From NORP309 sp045107085 (lineage in GTDB: Bacteria; Pseudomonadota; Gammaproteobacteria; Xanthomonadales; Marinicellaceae): a stretch of 12,582 nt of DNA. Shown in pieces: positions 8,177 to 12,582 of the stretch (its first letter is position 1; each line of letters begins with the position of its first letter). The stretch lies in contig JBGCFT010000003.1 of the NCBI GenBank assembly GCA_045107085.1, positions 1-12,582 of the forward strand, in the 5' to 3' direction. Below the pieces are notes generated by a model. The model had not been told where the DNA came from, did not search any database, and saw only the letters and a list, made by a program, of their open reading frames with translations. Both the position numbers and the translations under genes were made by a program.

Positions 8177-10519
8177 TTATAAATTACTTAAATCAGTAAT
8201 TCTATCAAACGGTTTACATGAAAAACTTGCCCCAGGAACAATGCCTGAGCCAGTGACCATTTCTTTACCAAAATCAGCAATATCAAAAATAGCAGAAGCC
8301 ATGGTTCCTCCTACTGCCCCGTTAAAACCGCCAACCGCAAGGCCGGTGACATTGTTTATATGCGCTTTTAGTAAACAACACACTTTTGCTCCAGCTTCCT
8401 TTATTTTTTCACATTTTTGGATATTTCCTAACGCTCTGATCAATCCTAAAGCAATTTGTAAATTTTCTATAATGTACTCCGTCATGGATTGACCGCCACC
8501 ATCTGCTGTCATTCCTAAAATTTCACCAGTTAAAGGATTTAATCGCCACCAACCATTCATCATCAACCCATTTGGCTCTTTTGTTGGAGTAATAATGCTG
8601 TAGCCTAGATCAGTATCTGCTTTAACGCGGTTTATACTTTGTGTATTGGATGAAAATATTTTATTGATTTCCAACACGTCATTTTCACTTGATGATTTTA
8701 AAACCATATCAATGTTTTGATTTTCAGCTGCTGAAGTTACTTTTAATGCATCTATATTTGTAGATAAGCCTGCTATTTTTGATGGAATCCATTCACTGGC
8801 TGTTTCCCAAATACCTTGACTAAAAGCAGCTTCAGAAACGTGTAGAATTTTATCTTTTTCAACTTTTAAAAAATTTTGTTTATTGTTAATAATATCAACC
8901 GCTAAAAATGCTTTGTCCTCTGAGGAATACCCTCTTTTAATTCCAAGCATATTGCTAATGGCTCTGTATCTTATTGTGTCTTTTGTTATTTTAGGATTGG
9001 CATTCATCCAATGATATTGGGCTAAAATTTCAAATTCGCTAGTTATCATTTTTGGCAGATTTGTTTTATTATTGTTATTCAAAACAAGTTGAGTTGAAGC
9101 TTTAAATAATGGCAGGCTGTCTTTGATTAAATTGACATAAACTGAAGCCAAATACCCTAATGAATGTTCTGCTGTGTTGTTCAATAATAAATACTCTGTC
9201 AACAATTGCATTTTAGCTTGCACTTTAGTCTGGTTATGTTTGTGAGTATAAATCATTCTCTTTTGGGTATATTCTTCACCATTGGGTTGAATAAAAGTGA
9301 TCTGTATCCAATGAGAATGTAAAGACATTGCTGACTTTGGTTTATCAGGTTTTGGTTTGCTTTCATCTTTTGCTGTGCTTTTATTGCCTAATGAATTTAA
9401 TGCATCAACAGCTAACAATCCTTTATTACCAACTGTTTGAAATAATTTTCCAGCATCAGAATTCATAGCAGTTGCGCCAATAACCCTACCTTTCATGTCA
9501 AATACTTTTCCTCCCATATTTTTTCCATTTAATAAAGGTGTAAAAAATGTTGCCTTGTCAATCATTTTAGTTAAATCTAAAATTTCGTTTTTTGACAAGC
9601 CAGAAGGTTGATTTGAATACGTAATTGGCACATTAAATAGATTTGCTGAAGGCTTTTCCCATGCTGGCATTAAACTGTGTTTGACTAATTTATCTTTAAT
9701 TCTTTGTTCTATAAATGCTTCAATTCGAACTTTGTGAAAATATTTTTCCGGCACGCTATCTTTAAAATAGGATTTTGCTTCAATGTTTAATTTACTAGTG
9801 CCTGTAATTGTGGCATGAGCTGTTTGCCACGAATCAGAAACTCCTAATCGGTACTCGACCCAAAAATATGGCTGGGTTTTTTTAATTAAATCACTGGTTA
9901 CATCTATATTTTTCAATGTAACATTATTATTTTTTAGAACTTTTTCCAAAGATGTTTTTGCTTGCACATAACGTTGATAAGTCAGGCTATTTTCCCAATC
10001 TTTAGGCTTCATTTCTCGCGTATCAAATTTTGCTAAGGCTTTTTCAAAATCTTCTCCTACTCCAATGTGTTCAGGCAGTTTGGCAGTTTGCGTTTGCATT
10101 ACTAAATTTTTCGCTTGTTCTTGAGTTAACAGGCCCGATGCAATTCGTGTATCAAACCCAGCATCACCAAGCATTTTTGCTAATAACAAACTTTGATCCA
10201 ATGCATTTCCTGATCGCGAAACTAACGTACCTTGAATCCCACGAAGCAAACCTTCATAAGGTTGAAATGCTATTCTATTTTGAACAAATGAAATAATTTG
10301 ATCCGCATCAAAATCTAAAGATATAATTAATTCTTGTTCGTCAAATAGTGTATTGTCTAAATTTTCTTTTAAGTTATCTAACTTTTTCTCATACGCATTA
10401 ATGCTTTTTTCTAATGCGGAATAATTTATCTCTTGAGCAGGTAAACTTGATGACAAGACACTTAAAATAAAAACCCAAATAACTGTTAATATTGATGAAT
10501 TGTTTTTTATTATAGACAT
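8177..10519 (-). CDS. Exported transglutaminase-fold protein, probably catalytically inactive
   Basis: A 780-residue protein not recognised as a named gene. A signal peptide covers about 1-29 (hydrophobic 9-25, ending LPAQ). A helical, coiled-coil-prone stretch follows (33-57). Residues 87-130 match the helix of transglutaminase-like domains: YEGLLRGIQGTL, then SGNALDQSLLLAKMLGDAGF and DTRIASG. The nucleophile Cys normally found after the Gly is absent (G104-N-A-L-D-Q). In the partner strand FWVEYRLGVSDSWQ (219-232) the usual His before W-V-E is Phe, and no Asp follows the second Trp. Residues 370-405 are a Lys/Pro/Asp-rich linker. Near the C-terminus are GWWRLNPLTGEILGMTADGG (656-675), four Cys (703, 714, 715, 768) and a Gly-rich hydrophobic segment (726-745). 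AGGA lies 8 nt upstream of the ATG. First gene of the operon with the 1795-residue gene; the function is unknown and an accessory or structural partner role is inferred. Confidence 0.82.
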   Translation of the reverse strand: MSIIKNNSSILTVIWVFILSVLSSSLPAQEINYSALEKSINAYEKKLDNLKENLDNTLFDEQELIISLDFDADQIISFVQNRIAFQPYEGLLRGIQGTLVSRSGNALDQSLLLAKMLGDAGFDTRIASGLLTQEQAKNLVMQTQTAKLPEHIGVGEDFEKALAKFDTREMKPKDWENSLTYQRYVQAKTSLEKVLKNNNVTLKNIDVTSDLIKKTQPYFWVEYRLGVSDSWQTAHATITGTSKLNIEAKSYFKDSVPEKYFHKVRIEAFIEQRIKDKLVKHSLMPAWEKPSANLFNVPITYSNQPSGLSKNEILDLTKMIDKATFFTPLLNGKNMGGKVFDMKGRVIGATAMNSDAGKLFQTVGNKGLLAVDALNSLGNKSTAKDESKPKPDKPKSAMSLHSHWIQITFIQPNGEEYTQKRMIYTHKHNQTKVQAKMQLLTEYLLLNNTAEHSLGYLASVYVNLIKDSLPLFKASTQLVLNNNNKTNLPKMITSEFEILAQYHWMNANPKITKDTIRYRAISNMLGIKRGYSSEDKAFLAVDIINNKQNFLKVEKDKILHVSEAAFSQGIWETASEWIPSKIAGLSTNIDALKVTSAAENQNIDMVLKSSSENDVLEINKIFSSNTQSINRVKADTDLGYSIITPTKEPNGLMMNGWWRLNPLTGEILGMTADGGGQSMTEYIIENLQIALGLIRALGNIQKCEKIKEAGAKVCCLLKAHINNVTGLAVGGFNGAVGGTMASAIFDIADFGKEMVTGSGIVPGASFSCKPFDRITDLSNL

Positions 10520-10604
10520 AGTTTTTTCCTAAAATATTTGTTTTATTTATAGCTTGATTAATTGTTCAGTTTCGCCATTAATTTGATATTTTTTATAAGT
10601 AATA

Positions 10605-10764
10605 GAGACCTTTGCTCGATTAGTGAAAGAAGATAAAAAGTTTAAAAAAGCATCACTCTGCGTTTCAAAATTTGCTAACAACTAGTCATTAGGCTGCATT
10701 TCGTGCCTTGATTGACACATTTTTAAATCTTTTTCTCAATCCTTCATAATCAAGCAAAGGTCTC
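10605..10764 (-). repeat. 160-bp MITE-like element, copy 2 (inverted relative to copy 1)
   Basis: Reverse complement of the element at 2606-2765, with identical length and only four substitutions (156/160 identical by eye). The ends GAGACC (10605) and GGTCTC (10764) are intact and the terminal repeats match those of copy 1. Flanks are TAATA on the left and TATTA on the right, a 5-bp direct repeat with one mismatch or no duplication. The central palindrome is slightly disrupted relative to copy 1. It lies in the divergent intergenic region 85 bp upstream of the 780-residue gene's start and 186 bp before the YadA-head-like gene, where it could separate or supply promoters. Confidence 0.85.
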
Positions 10765-10816
10765 TATTAGAAAAACTAGTCAATTTCTTCTCAAAACTCT
10801 TTATTAACATCTAAAT

Positions 10817-10836
10817 TCAGAACTTAATCAGAACTT
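10817..10836 (+). promoter_or_regulatory. Tandem direct repeat TCAGAACTT with 11-bp period, possible regulator site
   Basis: TCAGAACTT occurs at 10817-10825 and 10828-10836, separated by AA, giving an 11-bp period. Tandem half-sites at that spacing are the layout bound by OmpR/PhoB-type response regulators. It sits about 115 bp before the likely start of the coiled-coil/YadA-head-like gene. Two short copies in AT-rich DNA could arise by chance. Confidence 0.3.
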
Positions 10837-10938
10837 GTTCATGATTCAAAAAACTCAATTAAGTAATATGATTGTCTAATTTAATAACACAACTACTCTA
10901 AAACTTTACCTAAATAAATACAGCGTAAAGCGATGGAT

Positions 10939-10944
10939 AAAGGA
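10939..10944 (+). promoter_or_regulatory. Ribosome binding site that sets the start of the YadA-head-like gene
   Basis: AAAGGA ends 6 nt before ATG 10951. The in-frame ATG at 10933, six codons earlier, has no comparable site upstream and would place this AAAGGA inside the coding region. This favours 10951 as the start. Confidence 0.7.
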
Positions 10945-10950
10945 AAAAAT

Positions 10951-12147
10951 ATGCACTCTAAATATAAAAAAATCAATCAAAATAAAAGTAAAGTAATTTT
11001 GCTAGTCAGCAGCTTAATTTTATTTGGTTCCATGACACAGGCAAGCGATTTAGAAATCCCAAACACATTTGTGGCTAACCAACCTGCAGTGGCAGCTGAG
11101 GTCAATGCCAACTTTGATGCGGTAGAAACCTCGGTGGATGACAACAACAGTCGATTAGCAAGTGTCGAGTCTATGATTACGGCCATGCAAGCAACAATTA
11201 CTTCCCAACAAACAAAAATTAACCAGCTTGAAGCGACTGCAACAACTCAACAAACAGAGATTGTTAATTTACAAGTAGAAAACAGTTTGCAGCAAACAAC
11301 TATTAACGACCAGCAAACCTCAATTACAAATTTGCTAACAGAAAACAGTTCTCAACAAACAACCATTACTCAGCTACAAGCAGATTTAACGGCAGTAGAA
11401 AATAATACAGTCTTAGATTTAGATCAATTATTGTGGTTAGACATAGTAGACGGAAAAAATACAGCATCTTTTCAAGGTGTGAATGTACAAATCACCAATG
11501 CATCACTAGAGACAAATGGAACAGTTGATGGCTTAGGAAATTTAATTATAGGATATAACGAGACCAGAGCTATTTCACGGGAATTTTGTTCTGACCCACT
11601 ATATTTAGATGAAATTAATTGTACTGCTAACTCAGGAATTTGGGATAAAAATATCCGAACAGGTTCTCATAACTTAATTCTTGGCAGAGCAAACTCCTAC
11701 ACAAGCTACGGTTCTTTAATTGTAGGTGAAGCTAATGTTTCGAATGCTGAATACACTAACGTATCAGGATACAGAAACTTAGCTTCTGGGCCTCATTCGA
11801 GTGTATCCGGTGGATTCCAAAACACAGCTTCTGGAGAAAGTTCAAGTGTGTCTGGCGGAATAGAAAATACAGCTTCTGGAAGTTATTCTAGCGTGTCTGG
11901 AGGACTTCAGAATACTGCTTCTGAAACTTACTCAAGCATTTCTGGTGGGAGACTCAATATAGCTTCTGGACTTTATTCAAGTGTCTCAGGTGGAAGATTT
12001 AATGCCGCTACTGGAGAGTATTCAAACGTATCTGGTGGAAGACTAAATTCAGCTGCTGGAAATTATTCTAGCGTATCTGGCGGCGCATCTGGAGCTGCCA
12101 ATTCAGATGATGACTGGGTTGCTGGCGCTTTATTTGAGGATGATTAG
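10951..12147 (+). CDS. Exported coiled-coil protein with YadA-head-like 15-residue repeats, no membrane anchor
   Basis: 398 residues from ATG 10951 (404 if the weaker ATG 10933 is used). The signal peptide is about 1-31, with a basic start, hydrophobic core VILLVSSLILFG and end TQA. Next comes FVANQPAVAAEVNANFDAV (40-58), a motif common ahead of coiled coils in bacterial surface proteins. A coiled coil covers about 56-149, with two-heptad repeats starting QQT-x-I. After a spacer with two Cys (213 and 224), a repeat domain begins near 240. From residue 284 there are six 15-residue units of consensus SVSGGxxNxASGxYS and a final SVSGG, like the left-handed beta-roll repeats of YadA heads, which trimerise. 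The YadA outer-membrane anchor is absent; the protein ends DDDWVAGALFEDD. It is likely an extracellular or surface-associated trimer, export beyond the periplasm being unexplained. It is probably cotranscribed with the small gene 9 nt downstream. Confidence 0.82.
   Translation: MHSKYKKINQNKSKVILLVSSLILFGSMTQASDLEIPNTFVANQPAVAAEVNANFDAVETSVDDNNSRLASVESMITAMQATITSQQTKINQLEATATTQQTEIVNLQVENSLQQTTINDQQTSITNLLTENSSQQTTITQLQADLTAVENNTVLDLDQLLWLDIVDGKNTASFQGVNVQITNASLETNGTVDGLGNLIIGYNETRAISREFCSDPLYLDEINCTANSGIWDKNIRTGSHNLILGRANSYTSYGSLIVGEANVSNAEYTNVSGYRNLASGPHSSVSGGFQNTASGESSSVSGGIENTASGSYSSVSGGLQNTASETYSSISGGRLNIASGLYSSVSGGRFNAATGEYSNVSGGRLNSAAGNYSSVSGGASGAANSDDDWVAGALFEDD
11800..12084 (+). repeat. 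45-bp tandem coding repeats (YadA-head-like units)
   Basis: Six consecutive 45-bp units start at 11800, 11845, 11890, 11935, 11980 and 12025, and a partial unit (SVSGG) at 12070. A 42-bp unit lacking one Gly precedes them at 11758. Unit ends are conserved in protein (SVSGG, N, A, YS) while the DNA has diverged at synonymous and variable positions, so the array looks old and under selection rather than freshly expanded. Confidence 0.85.
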
Positions 12148-12156
12148 GAATTATTT

Positions 12157-12555
12157 ATGAAAAAAATATTACTCATAAGTCTACTATCAAGTTCTCAGCT
12201 GTTTGCTGGGGACTTAATCTTTAAAGACGGATTCGACAACAACGCAGCATTGTCAGGCACAGCAACAGGTGTAAGTTCAACAGGTTTAGTTTTGCAATTG
12301 ACATCTGGTGCTATCACTGAAAATTTATCGATTGATGCCGATGGAGTGTTTGAATTCAACAACCTCATCACTATTGGGGCAAATTGGAGCGTTTCGATAA
12401 GTTCATTACCAACAACTCCCACAGCACTAGAATGCAACCTAACAAACAACAGCGGAACCATGACAGCAGCCGGAGTTGATGACCTGCAAATCTCCTGTGC
12501 GGATAATTCCATGAACTGGAATCAAGACAATTGGGACGAAGTAAATTGGCAATGA
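12157..12555 (+). CDS. Small exported protein with FKDGFD motif, one Ig-like domain and a Trp-rich tail
   Basis: 132 residues, function unknown. The signal peptide is 1-17, ending LFA before G18-D. The mature N-terminus carries LIFKDGFD (20-27), an F-x-DGF motif that I recall from many secreted proteins of Marinicella/Lysobacterales-type bacteria. Residues about 33-114 form one beta-rich domain of the kind SGxxxGxxxxGLVLQL...C93-x-L-x-NxSG...C114, with the two Cys likely paired. The tail has NW at 120, 125 and 130, an exact 5-residue period. The start is supported by AGGA (12146-12149), which overlaps the TAG of the preceding gene 7 nt upstream, implying cotranslation. The stop TGA lies 27 nt before the window edge. 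It may cooperate with the upstream repeat protein; that is inferred from gene spacing only. Confidence 0.75.
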   Translation: MKKILLISLLSSSQLFAGDLIFKDGFDNNAALSGTATGVSSTGLVLQLTSGAITENLSIDADGVFEFNNLITIGANWSVSISSLPTTPTALECNLTNNSGTMTAAGVDDLQISCADNSMNWNQDNWDEVNWQ

Positions 12556-12582
12556 TTAAATAAAATAAATTCAAGAGGCTCT

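Larger units (their letters stand above)
10765..10950 (+). other. AT-rich leader region of the plus-strand secreted-protein pair
   Basis: No gene is visible here. With 10520-10604 and the MITE it makes up a 431-bp divergent intergenic region that should contain promoters for both directions. I found no convincing -35/-10 pair. TATAAA on the minus strand upstream of the 780-residue gene (within 10540-10560) is a possible -10 without a good -35. The only distinct structure is a tandem 9-bp direct repeat at 10817-10836. Confidence 0.5.

Noticed and set aside
8136..8492. 118-codon plus-strand open frame across the junction of the two large genes
   Set aside because: It overlaps the coding 3' end of the 780-residue gene and the signal peptide of the next gene on the opposite strand; it shows no family features.
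2601..10769. Composite transposon formed by the two MITE copies
   Set aside because: Copy 1 carries its own perfect AATTA duplication on both sides, and the outer flanks AATTA and TATTA do not match exactly, so a single composite insertion is not supported; inversion or two separate insertions are better readings.
10933..10950. Upstream ATG 10933 as the start of the repeat protein
   Set aside because: No good ribosome site precedes it, whereas AAAGGA is ideally placed for ATG 10951, which also gives a normal signal peptide.
11800..12084. CRISPR-like array suggested by regular 45-bp spacing
   Set aside because: The period is an in-frame 15-residue protein repeat with no constant repeat/variable spacer pattern.
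12195..12512. Minus-strand open frames opposite the small exported gene (also 12371-12574 and 10977-11186)
   Set aside because: They are shadows of plus-strand genes that have signal peptides, ribosome sites and recognisable domains.

Overview
The window is AT-rich chromosomal DNA, probably from a marine-type gammaproteobacterium. That is an inference from three things: the hppD-hmgA tyrosine-catabolism cluster with a MarR regulator, the exported proteins carrying the 'F-x-DGF' motif seen in Marinicella/Lysobacterales-like secreted proteins, and the low GC. No tRNA, rRNA, CRISPR array or transposase gene is visible.

Region 1 (1-2546) is aromatic amino-acid catabolism. On the minus strand, hppD (4-hydroxyphenylpyruvate dioxygenase) overlaps hmgA (homogentisate 1,2-dioxygenase) by an ATGA; hmgA runs off the left edge. 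Together they take 4-hydroxyphenylpyruvate to homogentisate and then to maleylacetoacetate. A MarR-family regulator is divergent from hppD. The 103-bp gap holds two identical 20-bp imperfect palindromes, the likely operators for both directions.

Region 2 (2606-10764) is a two-gene minus-strand operon of exported proteins of unknown function. The first gene codes for a 780-residue protein with a transglutaminase-like fold whose catalytic residues seem to be missing. The second, 12 nt downstream, codes for a 1795-residue protein with repeated pre-peptidase-C-terminal (PPC) type modules, two discoidin-like regions and two von Willebrand A domains. The operon is bracketed by two 160-bp copies of one MITE-like element in inverted orientation (2606-2765 and 10605-10764), differing at only four positions.

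Region 3 (10765-12582) is a plus-strand pair of exported proteins. The first has a coiled coil followed by YadA-head-like 15-residue repeats but no membrane anchor. The second is a small protein with the FKDGFD motif, a beta-sandwich-like domain and a Trp-rich tail. They are divergent from region 2, with a MITE copy in the shared intergenic space.

The most unusual content is the large secreted pseudo-transglutaminase/PPC-VWA operon framed by inverted MITEs, and the anchorless YadA-head-like protein next to it.
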